A stretch of DNA of 64,000 bases from Phellopilus nigrolimitatus (taxonomy: Eukaryota; Basidiomycota; Agaricomycetes; Hymenochaetales; Hymenochaetaceae): contig JAJOHG010000021.1 of NCBI GenBank assembly GCA_021029095.1, positions 434,001 through 498,000 on the forward strand, written 5' to 3'. Under the pieces are notes generated by a model. It was not told the origin of the DNA. It saw only the letters and a list, made by a program, of their open reading frames with translations, and ran no database searches. How positions within the stretch are numbered: the first letter of the stretch is position 1; each line of letters begins with the position of its first letter. Position numbers and translations under genes: made by a program. Below, one piece after another: positions 48,266 to 59,331 of this stretch.

Positions 48266-49945
48266 ATGTCCTCCGACGCTCCTCCCTCGTACGAGTCTGT
48301 CGTTGCACGCCTCGAGCAGCGTCTTGGGTCCAACCCAAAGCCTCAGGAGGTCCTCGACGTCGCCAAACAGCTTCCTCAGTACGAAATTGACATCCTCGTT
48401 GCCAATGCTGGCAAGATGGCGGATTTGACGCCGGCAGAGCAAGCCGCCTTCACGGTCGGCGTGGCCAAGACGCTATCGTCTCAGGATGCAGCCCTGGAGC
48501 TTAAAACAGTTTCCGCCGACGCTGCGGCATCAAGCAGTGGAATTGAGACCATGTTTATCAGCCTTACGAGCACGCTGGCAAGTATCGACGCGAAGAATAT
48601 TCCACCGAAAGAGGGCGCTTTCGTCCCAAGATTCAAGATCATAAATCAAGTATGCCGTTTTCTTTCACTCTCACTCTGAAACTGGGAAATGTGTTCACTA
48701 GTTGATCTTCTTGCCCCTTCCATTTTTGCAGGAGTTTCTTCAGGTTATGCGCGACAGCAAGGATCTCGCTGTCAAGATCTCCGTCTATGGTTTGCGTAAG
48801 TCGGATGCATGCATTTTTCCATTATGTTGTGTACACTCTTGTTGACTTAGGACATCACAAGGCTTTGACTCCGTCATTATTCCTATCTGCAAGGATCAGT
48901 CTCTTACCACTGAGCAGAGGAAGGCCAAACTCGACGAGTTCATTAATGTACGGTCTCATGCGATCTTCTTTTCTGCCTTATGCTTCCCTGATAACTTATA
49001 TTTCTGCAGGACGCCAACATCTTCACTGAGGAAACCGCAACCATGGAGGAACGTTTTGACAATCTCAAAAATAATTTCGCTACATTCTCCAGCTCCTTCG
49101 GTGTCTGGGCCTCCGATAAGGAAGGCGCGGACACCGAAAGGCTCGAGCAAGCGCGTAAGGAGTTAGACCAGTTGAAAGAAGAACTGTCTAGACTCAAAGC
49201 CGCCCTCATCGCGATCGGTTCCATCGCTGCTGCCTCATTGCCGGTGACCGGCGTCTTGACTTATTTGTCAGGACCTTTCGCGATGTTCGTCTTTGTAAGT
49301 CGGCATTCTGGCTGCGGCTTTAATCTCAGTGTATTTGTTGTACTTGACAAGCATATTAGCTCGGTGGTCTGATTTTCGCAGGTCTAAGCACCGTCACTGT
49401 CTTGGGCCTGGCCATTGCCTACGCTGGTAGGTCTCATTCGATGTTCCTTCTTACTCTGACATCTCTTTTTGATTTCTTTTAGCTAAAGCAGATCAAGTCG
49501 AAGCCAAGCAAGAGCTCATTGATGCCCTGGTCCAGTCGATCAACAACATCAAGGCGACACGCGAGAAACTCGGACTGCTCGGTACAGAAAACCTCACTCT
49601 TTTCAACCAAAACATCTCTGCCATAGCCTTGCTCTGGAAAACTGCGCACAACGATGCGCTAGAAATCAAGAAATGGCTTGAGAACGGTGCGGAGGACGCC
49701 GTGAGTGAAAATAATTCACCCCGACTCTTTCGAAGCTAGTGCTGACAGTTCTGTTGCTCAGGACATGCCCGAATACATGCTGCTCTCGGTAAACGAGGCT
49801 GTCAGCATCTGTGAGTTTTACTTCCCCTCCCTTTTCTTGTGGCGATAAATCTGATCAATAAACATACGATTCAGACAAGACGATGGCGGGCTACCTGCGC
49901 GATTACGCAGACGGCATTACATCAGTCAACATTGCAGAGCCGTAA
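48266..49945 (+). CDS. Copy I: helical hydrophobic-hairpin family protein (type 1), reference model
   Basis: The clearest gene model of the family. Exons are 48266-48649, 48732-48795, 48862-48947, 49010-49294, 49360-49426, 49483-49700, 49762-49810 and 49875-49945, giving 1224 bases and 407 residues. Exon 1 is residues 1-128: PPSY at 6-9, QYEIDILVANAGK, FTVGVAKTL and FVPRFKI. Exon 4 covers about residues 178-273, with charged arm DKEGADTERLEQARKEL and hydrophobic ALIAIGSIAAASLPVTGVL, then GPFAMFVF. Exon 5 is hydrophobic (GGLIFAGLSTVTVLGLAIAYA). Exon 6 is the return arm (ALVQSINNIKATREKLGLLG) with a Trp-containing helix (IALLWKTAH). It has no signal peptide. Like bacterial HBL/ClyA/Xax proteins, it is a helical bundle with a central hydrophobic hairpin; that parallel is inference. 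Confidence 0.85.
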
Positions 49946-51315
49946 TTTTCATAAGTTGAAGATTCAAGATCCCGCGAGTCCATCGAGAATAAATCGACTG
50001 CAATATCTATGTGAAATAGTCAGAAGGAATGTCGAGAACAACTGCAATTCAATAATATATTTTGAAACTTGCTTTCAAGAAATGCTCGTCATATTCTTTA
50101 TGAGCACAAGGCTCTCTCCATTCTAACATCCAGCCTCTCGAGTCTGGGCTGACTCGTACCCTTGACCAAGCTCTTCGCTGTGCGGATGCGTCTCCATTGA
50201 CCTCAGAACAAACCCAGACATCCTCGACGCATCTCAGGGACGTCCTCGAGAGTTGCTGGGTCATGATACTATACTTTTTAGAAGGACTCTGCTTCGAATC
50301 CAATAGAAATCTGTTGAACATGGTGTTAATAATTATATAGATGTATGCAGAGCACGTCGCTGTTGCACTGTTCATTTTTGCTGAAATCAACTTTCAACGC
50401 ACTGCTTCGTTCCGGAGAGCCACTTCGCGAGCGCCAGCTCGGCTGGCAATGATACTTGTTTGAGAAGTTGAGAAAGGAATAATAGTAACAGATGCCCATG
50501 CAGCGGAGCTGCTTACTATCTATCCGCATCCTCGAATAGTTTTCTGCGCGTTCTCCGAAATTCTAACCGCCAAATAGCTACATTGACCCGCCGTGTGGTA
50601 CAGCATCAGGTATACCAGCTTCCCTACACTGTTGAGACAACCGGGCTCGCGACTGATTGTTTTTCGCGAGTAGCGTGATGAAGCGGCTGAAGACCTGGTG
50701 GTAGTGGTACATATCATTTTCGACGATGCCCGATCAGCCGTGGTGACGACGTAAAGTCCCGCATTTCCGCTTCACAGTTTATTCATTCACCACGTCGATG
50801 TCGTATTTTAGCTGCACGGAGATCGGCACGATGCGCGACAGCATACTCGGACTTAATATTCAGCGGACAGACACAGCTTATCTTGAACACCGATGATCTA
50901 GATCCTGGATTCGACGATGAAACAAATATGACGGCAAGACATAAATGTATTGTAGGCAGTAAGGATGGTGATTGCACGGGAACCTGCTTCAAATCTGCGT
51001 ATAGTGTGAGAACCGGTCGTTACGGCCGAAAAAGAGAAATAAGGATCATGATAGAAAAAAAAAAGACGAGAAGTGAAGAAACGCACGGACTCCAAACCTA
51101 GAATCAGCCCCTGGCCGAGTGCTCACTGTGTAAGAAGTTTGAGTTGAAAACTGAATTGGAGACGCCAAACTGACATTTCGGCTGTGCGAATCCTGAATCA
51201 GGAATCGAAAAGACACGGGAGACGATGAGAGCCGATGGTAATTTGAAAGAGGCTGGGGCGAAATACACAGATGAAGTCCGATTGGAAAACAGGCCATCAT
51301 GAAGCAGAGGTTGAC
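49946..51315. other. 3' flank of copy I and unassigned DNA
   Basis: About 50035-50090 is the shared 3' flank of the family units. A stretch near 50100-50275 is repeated inverted at 56215-56400 (common word actcgagaggctggatgtta). Further right, the minus strand near 50550-50710 reads YHYHQVFSRFITLLAKNNQS in one frame, which I cannot assign. The remainder to 51315 shows no gene. Confidence 0.45.
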
Positions 51316-52005
51316 TAGGGCTCCGCACCGTAACCGTAATTACGGTTTACGGCCGTACCGTATACGGGTCCGTACCCGTATCGTAAGCTCCTCAGAGTTT
51401 GAAAGTACGGCGCCGTAGTGTACGACCCGTATCCGTAATATACCCGTATGTTACGGCCGTATACGGACGTAAATACGGCTTACGGTACTTACATGCTATA
51501 TATATAGTATTGTGCAGGTTTACATGGTTTAAAATTGCCATTTGTAGTAAAATCAAACGTGATTTTCCTACTTAGTTTTTTTCTGGTCTGATGCGCGTCG
51601 CGTCGTTGTGTTCGGGTTGGCAACACACAGCACAAATTCTGTCCCTGCAACACATATCTTACTAAATCTCATGCAAAGACCCTTTGAAGTCATGACAAAT
51701 GAGTTCTGAAATTGTTGGAATTGGACTTGCACAGATACAACAATGGATGTGTTCGGCTGGTACGGATGTCAATGACAGCAAAAAGGCCTTCCAGACTATC
51801 AAAGCACACAAAATAGATTTTAGACTATATTCATACAATCCTCAGCCGTAATATCGTATGACACCGTATACGGCCGTAAGATCTCTGTACCGTACCGTAA
51901 AGCGCCCCAGTACCCATTAATACGGGCTGTATTCATACGGCCTGTAACCGTATACAGAGGCAGTGTTTACGGTCGTAACCGTATACGGTACGGTGCGGAG
52001 CCCTA
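51316..52005. mobile_element. hAT-like non-autonomous TIR element, 690 bases
   Basis: Perfect terminal inverted repeats TAGGGCTCCGCACCGTA (51316-51332) and its complement (51989-52005) are bounded by an 8-base direct repeat aggttgac (51308-51315 and 52006-52013). An 8-base target duplication and TAGGG-type ends fit the hAT superfamily. Sub-terminal regions on both sides are dense in variants of ccgtatacgg and ttacggccgta. The central 300 bases encode no transposase. It shares termini with 9429-9747. Confidence 0.9.
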
Positions 52006-52367
52006 AGGTTGACACTTATTCACCAGAGATGCGAGAACGCACAAGGTTCGGAGTCTCGGACACGGAGAAAGCAAAAGATAAGATAAAAGGCGTTGTACCT
52101 TTTTCCAGTATTATTATTAGCGAGATTGCGCTTACTGCGCACAACGCTATTGGTAAATAGGCTAATTGGTATGCTTAGTCACCTCTTCAAGGCGCGCCGC
52201 TCAACGCGCGTGTAATACATCTCGACGCTCATCAAAAACCTCCAGTGATGGCTTCGACAGCCCGCCGTACTCTTTTTCCCTTTACCTCTACCACCACGAT
52301 CGTGTAAGACCAGCGAGCACATCGTCCTTGTCATCGAGTCCCGCGTTGCCGACACCGCTAGCCCACC

Positions 52368-53782
52368 ATGGTCAATGTCACCTACGATGCCTGTGAGTTT
52401 CGTTTACCTATCCGGCCCTCGTAGGCCCTCGTGCTCACCGCCGCTCATATCTTGTTGCTGCTTTTCCCAGCCAGTGACCTCGTCGTGACAGACCCCTGCA
52501 CCGGCGAGTCCGCCCTTTACAACCTCGGCGACATGGCCTGGGTCATCACCGCGACGGCGCTCGTCTGGCTCATGATTCCCGGCGCATGCTGACCTACCTA
52601 TTCCTGTCTATGTAGCCCCATGCTCGCGGTCGGTGTATTCGCGGAGCACTCGCGCATCGCGCCTATCCTGGTATTCGTTTTCTGCTGGTCCACGCTCGTG
52701 TACGACCCCATCGCCTGTTGGACATGGAACTCAAACGGTTGGTCTTTCGTCCTTGGCGGTCTCGACTTCGCTGGCGGCACTCCTGTCCATATATCCTCGG
52801 GGACCGCCGCCCTCGCTATTTCCGTTTACCTCGGTCGCCGTCGCGGGTACGGCACTGAGCGGCTCGCGTACAAACCGCACAACACGTCCTACGTCGTCCT
52901 CGGCACGGTCTTCCTGTGGTTCGGTTGGTTCGGCTTCAACGGCGGCTCCGCGCTTTCTGCCAACCTGCGTGCCGTCCAGGCATGCATCGTCACCAACCTC
53001 GCGGCGTCCGTTGGCGGCCTGACATGGATGTTCTGGGACTGGCGTCTCGAGCGCAAGTGGTCTGCTGTCGGCTTCTGCTCAGGTGCGATTGCAGGCCTCG
53101 TCGCGATCACCCCTGGCTCCGGTTTCGTTGGCTCTCCCGCCGCCGTCGCATACGGTTTCCTCGCAGGTACCATTTGCAATTTCGCTACGCAGCTTAAGTT
53201 TATCTTCGGTTACGACGACTGCCTCGATATCTTCGCTTCCCATGCCATCGGAGGTATTGTCGGTAACGTGCGTGTTTTCATTTCATGTTTTAACTACGAC
53301 ATATCCCACTGACTCGCACATTCGCCGCGCAGATCCTCACCGCGCTCTTCGCTCAGTCCTCCGTCGCAGCCTTCGACGGAATCGCGGCGATCCCGGGAGG
53401 CTGGTTCGACCATCACTGGATCCAGCTCGGCTACCAGCTCGCGGACTCTACCGCCGGCCTCTCCTATTCCTTCGTCATGACCAGCATCATCCTCTGGATC
53501 ATACACTTTATCCCGGGCCTGCGCCTGCGCTGCGACGAGGAGACGGAGATCCTCGGCGTCGACGACGCGGAGCTCGGCGAGTTCGCGTACGACTACGTTG
53601 GCTTCGACGCAGAGCTCGGCGCGCATCTCCCACACTCTGGTGCTGGGCCGGGCGGCGTAGGCGCGGATGTACCTGCGCTGGGGACTGTGGGCGGCGGGCG
53701 CGAGCCTAGGCATAGCATAACCCAGGTACATCGTGCGAAAAGTGTTAGCAGCAGCGAGGGAAGGGAGAAGACCGTCGCGTAA
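52368..53782 (+). pseudogene. Amt/Mep ammonium transporter lacking an internal block
   Basis: Starts at 52368 with MVNVTYDA, a first intron (about 52393-52471), then NLGDMAWVITATALVWLMIPG (helix 1). At about 52580-52620 the sequence jumps straight to MLAVGVFAEHSRIAPILVFVF, so roughly 80 residues with helices 2-3 of the family are missing and a TGA follows the first block. The rest is complete: DPIACWTWN, DFAGGTPVHISSGTAALA (with the first pore His), WFGWFGFNGGSA, NLAASVGGL, PGSGFVG, GYDDCLDIFASHAIGGIVGN (second pore His), an intron, then TALFAQSSV and GYQLADS. It ends with a cytoplasmic tail, stop 53780-53782. The family carries ammonium across the plasma membrane; without helices 2-3 this copy should not work. 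Confidence 0.8.
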
Positions 53783-55560
53783 GTTGTCGGCCTCTTCCTT
53801 TCTCTGGGTTGTTAGCTCGTGGGTACGAGGAGCGATGTGAGCGGTATTCGGTCATTTTATACTAGAAGCTATTTGCTATCATTAAGGCCCTCATGTTTTT
53901 GTTTTCAATACGTCCTTGCACTTTTCACGCATAATAAGGAAGTCAGTCATGACCCCGCCGACTCTTTCAAACTTGCCCTCTGTATCGTCCTCTGTAGATA
54001 ACAGCCTATATTATTACGAATTGATTTCGGCCATTCGCTGTTACATGTCAAAACAAATTTAGAGGGACGCAACGCAACGTCTCATGTGTCGATTCGTCAA
54101 CATAAGATCGTTTCGTACGCTGGTGGTCGCGCACCGTCTTCGCAACCTTACTTTGCTGCATATTACTCTCGCAGTGCCTCGACGGATGGCCCTCTGCGTG
54201 TGATTGAGTGTGAATGGTCCCCTTAGACGTCTGCGCGGGCGAGCAAACTTCCTCGCTGTACATCCGCACTCTTGAGTGCAGAAGGAGTTCGAGGAGAAGG
54301 CGCGAAAATTGGATCTTAAGAGATGTAAGTTGATTCCGTACGTTGCCGCGGTCTTGGTAATTCAGAGCGATTTTCGACTATTTCGAATTCGCAGCCGTCG
54401 CTCTGCTCATCTCGCAATGTACATCTACATGCCACGAGCCCGCCGTACAATCATCTCTATACATGACATCCTTTACTTCTTAAGCTTTTCCAGACACGCC
54501 GCCTCGCTTGTCGGACGCGCGTCGTCCTCGTCAACGTCGATCTCGAGCTAAGTGCGACACGAATGCTTCAGCGCCCAAACGCATGCCGCTTCTTTCTGCG
54601 CTCCCGCGTCCATCTCTGTACGTCGGGCTGCGCGCCGCATTTCAGTGAACGCGTCGACCCCGATACCCCGCACCTCAACGCGTCATCCAGGAGCGCATCA
54701 TCCACGAGCAGCCGACGATACCCGTCTACACGCGCACCGTCATCGACCGGACATCTTAGGAGTAGCTCGCCGTCGTCGCGATCACAGATGAGCTGCCGAG
54801 GACGCGTAGGACCTCAACGGCCGCGCTCGTTTGCGCATTGCGCGTGCTTTGCCTTTTAGTGTAAGTTGCCTCCTTTCTTTCCTGCATTCCATTGGCATTC
54901 CCATTCCTGCCCCTTGTTTTCCGTGACGCTTTTCTCTCTCCCCCAACTCCATTTTTCACCGTTTTGGTCGAGCCTTTTCGCTTTTGCGTCTTCTGCTCCT
55001 TGTTCCTGTCTTGCCTGCAAAATTGTTCTTATACCGACAGATGTTCATTCTTATTTTCTTTCCCAGAAAAACCATCTTCCAACAGAACTAACTCACACCA
55101 ACCCCTACCAATCCAACCCAACTACTTGATTCGACAGTGGATACCGAAATCCATTTCGACACGTCCTGGTGCCTGGTCTGCGACTGTCTTATCATGCCTA
55201 AGCGGTCGACCGTTCCCATCCAGCTTCCGCCCATTTTACTGCCGCTCTTATGAACAGCAACTCGACCACCTCAATCGAGGGCACCATCCGCAGCAAGCAC
55301 AGCACCAACAAAAGCCACGCACGGCGTCAGCCTGTTCCGGTACGACCACCCGCGTTTCGGCCTCTGCAGCGGCGAGCAGGAGGCTGCATTTTCGGAATCC
55401 GAACATCTCAATCAGGGATAGGCGCATCCCTCGGCCGCCACAAACAGGAACGCGAGTGGACTAGCAAGCCAGGCATCGCACAGGCACCTGTTGATAATCG
55501 TCTCCTATCAATCTTTGCGCGCGAGAAGTTCTTCCTCGCGCACCCTTCCTCACTAGCATA
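53783..55560. other. Unassigned stretch with degenerate coding-like DNA
   Basis: After the transporter's 3' flank, 54270-54860 holds coding-like DNA on the plus strand (pieces such as PKRMPLLSALPRPSLYVGLRAAF and IIHEQPTIPVYTRTVIDRT) broken by frame changes and stops. I do not recognise the family. 55140-55560 contains GC-rich ORFs in several frames with no family signal. Confidence 0.35.
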
Positions 55561-55633
55561 GTCAGTCCCACGCGCTATCTGCGGCAGCGGTTACCGGAGG
55601 AGGCACAAGGAGCCGTGGCTCGAGCATGAAATA

Positions 55634-55912
55634 GGAGATCCTACTCGACAGTGATGGGGACGGGGACGTTGAGGAGGAGGACGCGCTTCTCGACAGTGAG
55701 GGTGAAGCAGAGGCAGAGGGTGACGGAGAAGCCGAGGGCGACCTGGATATCGACGTGGAAAACGTGCGAGCCGTAAACGGGTCCTCGTCTTCAGTCTCCT
55801 CGCTCACTAGGTCACAGGACTTCAGCTTCAAGAAAGATAATGCGCTTTTCGGTGGCTCGCAGAAGCGTGCGTATTCAATTTTCTTTTTGTCTTCGTTAGC
55901 CATAGGTTTCTG
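55634..55912 (+). other. Open stretch encoding an acidic segment, no start codon
   Basis: Between a TAG just upstream and a TGA near 55910 the plus strand is open. It reads LLDSDGDGDVEEEDALLDSE, a GEAEAEGDGEAEGDLDID run, then SSVSSLTRSQDFSFKKDNALF. The minus strand is also open with a Ser/Pro-rich reading and an ATG at 55903. Composition could be explained by a simple-sequence expansion. One of the two may be an exon of an unknown gene, and I cannot decide which. Confidence 0.3.
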
Positions 55913-55934
55913 ACACGTCTACAGTTTTCGAGCT

Positions 55935-56135
55935 TGTCATTTGCCTCAGCCAGGCACTGTCTACGTCCTCACAGGTATCTTCGGGTCACCCTCTGCCCTT
56001 GGCCCCGGTGTTTGTCTATTCCTCTTAACCCAGCTCGTCGGGGCGAGAGAGAGATACTCGGAGTCTTTTGCGTCTCCGAGTTGTTCGAGCATAGTTTTTT
56101 GGGCGCCCCGGAAAGCACCTCGCAAGCACAAAAAT
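55935..56135 (+). pseudogene. Sec61-alpha fragment
   Basis: The plus strand reads QPGTVYVLTGIFGSPSALG, GVCLFLLTQLV and, after a break, CSSIVFWA. Sec61-alpha, the pore subunit of the ER translocon, has the order PGTVYVLTG..GSP..LG.GVCLLL..QLV and later NICESIVWKAF. The piece covers about 60 residues of one exon, and the flanking parts are absent. Confidence 0.7.
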
Positions 56136-56214
56136 ATGCAGAAGTGAATGTTTGCCCGCTAGTTTGATCACCTTGAATTCAAGCGGCAGGACTCCGAACC
56201 AAGTAAAACCTTCT

Positions 56215-56400
56215 GCAGTAGACATGACCTGACAACTCTCGAGGGCGTCCTTGAGATGCATCGAGGTCTTCTGCTTTTGTTCTGAAGACGAGAGGACTGA
56301 TCTAGGATGCATCCGCCCAGCGGGAGAGCCTGGCCGAGGATGTGAGTCAGCTCAGACTCGAGAGGCTGGATGTTAGAATGGAGAGAGCCTCGTGTTCATA
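56215..56400. repeat. Repeat shared with 50100-50275 (inverted)
   Basis: Common words include ctcgagg.cgtc..tgagatgc.tcgagg, actcgagaggctggatgtta and gaatggagagagcc. Each copy abuts the 3' flank of a family member (J here, I there), so it belongs to the duplicated unit's 3' border. Confidence 0.6.
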
Positions 56401-56553
56401 GAAGATATAACTAGCGTGTCCTGAAAAGCAAGTTTCAAACTATATCATTGTATTGCAGTTATTCTCGACATTCCTTCTGACTGTTTCACATAGATAATAC
56501 TCTCGATTTATTCTCGGTGAACTCGCGATCTCTTTGAATTTGACTTATGAGGA

Positions 56554-58209
56554 TTACGACTCTGCGACGTTGACTGATGTGATGCCGTCCGCGTATTGGC
56601 GAAGGTAGCCCGCCATAGTCTTGTCTGAATCGTGTGTGAATTCATCAGGTTTATCGCCACAAGGGGGGACTAAAACTCACAGATGCTGACAGCCTCGTTT
56701 ACCGAGAGCAGCATGTATTTGGGCATGTCCTGAGCAACAGAACTGTCAGCACTAGCTTCGAGAGAGTCGGGGTGAATTATTTTCACTCACGGCGTCCTCC
56801 GCACCGTTCTCAAGCCATTTCTTGATTTCTAGCGCATCGTTGTTCGCAGATGTCCAGAGCAAGGCTATGGCAGAGATGTTTTGGTTGAAAAGAGTGAGGT
56901 TTTCTGTACCGAGCAATCCGAGTTTCTCGCGTGTCGCCTTGATGTCATTGATCGATTGGACCAGGGAACTAATAAGCTCTTGCTTGGCCTCGACTTCATC
57001 TACTTTAGCTAAGAGAAGTCAATAAGAGTAAGAAGGAACATCGGATAAGACTTACCTGCGTAGGCAATTGCCAGGCCCAAGACTGTGACGGTGCTTAGAC
57101 CTGCGAAAATCAGACCACCGAGCTAAAATGCTTGTCAAGTACAACAAATACACTGAGATAAAAGCCGCAGCCAGAATGCCGACTTACAAGGACGAAAGCC
57201 GCAAAAGGTCCCGACAGGAAAGCCACGATTCCGGTTACCGGCAGTGAGGCAGCAGCAAAGGAACTGATCGTGATGAGGGCGGCTTTGAGTCTAGACAGTT
57301 CTTTTTTCAGCTGATCCAAGTCCTTACGCGCTTGCTCGAGCCTTTCGGTATCCTCGCCTTCCTTATCGGAGGCCCAGACACTGAAGGAGCTGAGGAATGT
57401 AGTGAAACTATTTTTGAGATTGTCAAAACGGTCCTCCATGGTTCCGGTTTCCTCAGTGAAGACTTTGGCGTCCTGCAAACATATAAGTTATCAGGGAAGC
57501 ATAAGGCAGAAAAGAAGATCGCATGAGACCGTACATTAATGAACTCATCGATTTTGGCCTTCCTCTGCTCAGTGGTAAGAGACTGATCCTTGCAGATAGG
57601 AATAATGACGGAGTCAAAGCCTTGTGATGTCCTCCGTCAACAAGAGTGTACACAACATAATGGAAAAATGCATGCATCCGACTTACGCAAACCATAGACG
57701 GAGATCTTGACAGCGAGATCCTTGCTGTCGCGCACAATCTGGAGAAATTCCTGAAAAAGGTGGAAAGAGCAGGGGGATTATCTAGTAAACACATTTCCCA
57801 GTGAGAGTGAAAGAAAGCAACATACTTGATTTAAGATTTTAAATCTCGGGACGAAGGGGCCTTCTTTCGATGGAATATTCTTCGCGTCGATACTTGCCAG
57901 CGTGCTTGTGAGGCTGATAAACATGGTCTCAATTTCACTGCACGCGGCCGCAGCATCTGAGGCAACTGTTTTAAGCTCCAGGGCTGCATCCTGAGACGAT
58001 AGCGTCTTGGCCACGCCGACGGTGAAGGCGGCTTGCTCTGCCGGCGTCAAATCCGCCATCTTGCCAGCATTGGCAACGAGGATGTCAATTTCGTACTGAG
58101 GAAGCTGTTTGGCGACGTCGAGGACATCTTGAGGCTTTGGGTTGGACCCAAGACGCTGCTCGAGGCGTGCAACGACAGACTCGTACGAGGGAGGAGCGTC
58201 GGAGGACAT
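56554..58209 (-). CDS. Copy J: helical hydrophobic-hairpin family protein (type 1)
   Basis: Starts at 58209 (MSSDAPPSYES) and stops at 56554-56556 after VNVAES. Exon 1 is nearly that of copy I (NAGKMADLTPAEQAAF; one of the few changes is IPSKEG for IPPKEG). Exon 4 (about 57189-57473) has DKEGEDTERLEQARKDL and hydrophobic ALITISSFAAASLPVTGIVAFL. Exon 5 reads GGLIFAGLSTVTVLGLAIAYA, and exon 6 (about 56792-57008) has SLVQSINDIKATREKLGLLG. No lesion was seen. The upstream module matches those of E and I. It is head-to-tail with copy K and convergent with copy I. Confidence 0.82.
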
Positions 58210-58970
58210 GTTTGTGGCTGAATGTAAATGCAAGTATGAGCTCTGAAGTGAGACAAACAGCCACGGCTTATATACCAGTGGAGCCAGAAAACAATAAGCC
58301 AAGCTGAAAGACGTGATAGCTCTGAACCAGTATTTCTGGCGCAGTATGCATAGGCACTCAAGAAAGTCCGGATTGGAAGCAGGACGGACATCGAGCACGT
58401 ACCTCGGGGCACCCTCTTCTTTCTCCTCACCAGACGTTTACCACTAGGGTCGTGAAATGTCGAGAAGTAGCCTGTTTGAGTATTATTACTGGTGCGGAAG
58501 AGCCGAGCTTTCCCGAGGACGTGTTGATTCAATGAATTGACGCTGTCGAAGGCACCACGGACTGCCGAGCCCGCACTTCCAATATCAGCTGTGTACCCGC
58601 ATGAGTTTACAAAATATGTGAACCCGCAAGATATTTATCGAAAGTGTTCAAGAGAACTCACCACATGTGCTGGTCTGTCGGAGGTTCTAATTCTCGAAGT
58701 CCAGGAAGTGTCGTATACAGTATTCGGCGAGCATCTGCGCGATAGATACGCCCTGCAAATTTACGATTTGTATTCCCAACAATTTGTGTACCTTACAGTA
58801 TAGATGCGGGAAGCAGACTTGCTGTCCGATATTGGCGGGGACCAAACATTAGGAAATCAGTCATGAAATTTGCGAATCCCGAGTAGGGGCGTAGCCTGTA
58901 TGATTCTTGAAACATCAATTATCGGTCACCTGGCTTGCTTCCATGAAAGGTATGGAACCAAGGAAGAACG
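58210..58970 (-). promoter_or_regulatory. Upstream module of copy J
   Basis: Minus-strand equivalent of 47460-48265. TATA-like cttatatacc lies near 58268. The module also has the ggattggaagcaggacg word near 58371, an 88-codon open frame at 58537-58803 and the gtcacctggc block near 58925. It breaks off at about 58990, earlier than in E and I. Confidence 0.7.
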
Positions 58971-58989
58971 GCCAAGCTCCGACTTCGGT

Positions 58990-59331
58990 GGGTATCTGAT
59001 GTGGAGACTTAGTATCAAAACAAGCTACCAAAAACTTTCACGGAAGACGGTATTCGGAGATAATGTAGCACGTGGAACATCAAATAGGCACGGCTTTTTC
59101 AGATCAAACAGCGTGGTCTCCACGAACGTAATTGTACAACCGAGTGTGTTCCATCCACCGGCACATACACGCAATGTCAGTCATGCTCATAGAAAAAAAG
59201 ATACGCTCGTTTTGCATCTTCGAAGTAATCATGGCATGCTTTAGTGGTTCTCGATATTTATTCTGATTGCTGTACATAAAAAATACATCTTTGTCTTCTC
59301 TTACTGCATTCGCGAACTCGGCTATTTGGAC
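58990..59331. other. 3' flank of copy K
   Basis: Runs from the end of the copy J module to the stop of copy K. It contains sequence related to the 3' flanks of E and G (catgctttagtggttctcgatatttattctgattgctgtacat resembles 28715-28750 inverted). No gene. Confidence 0.5.

Noticed and set aside
52889..53731. Minus-strand and alternative-frame ORFs across the ammonium transporter
   Set aside because: Shadows of a clear Amt/Mep coding frame on the plus strand.
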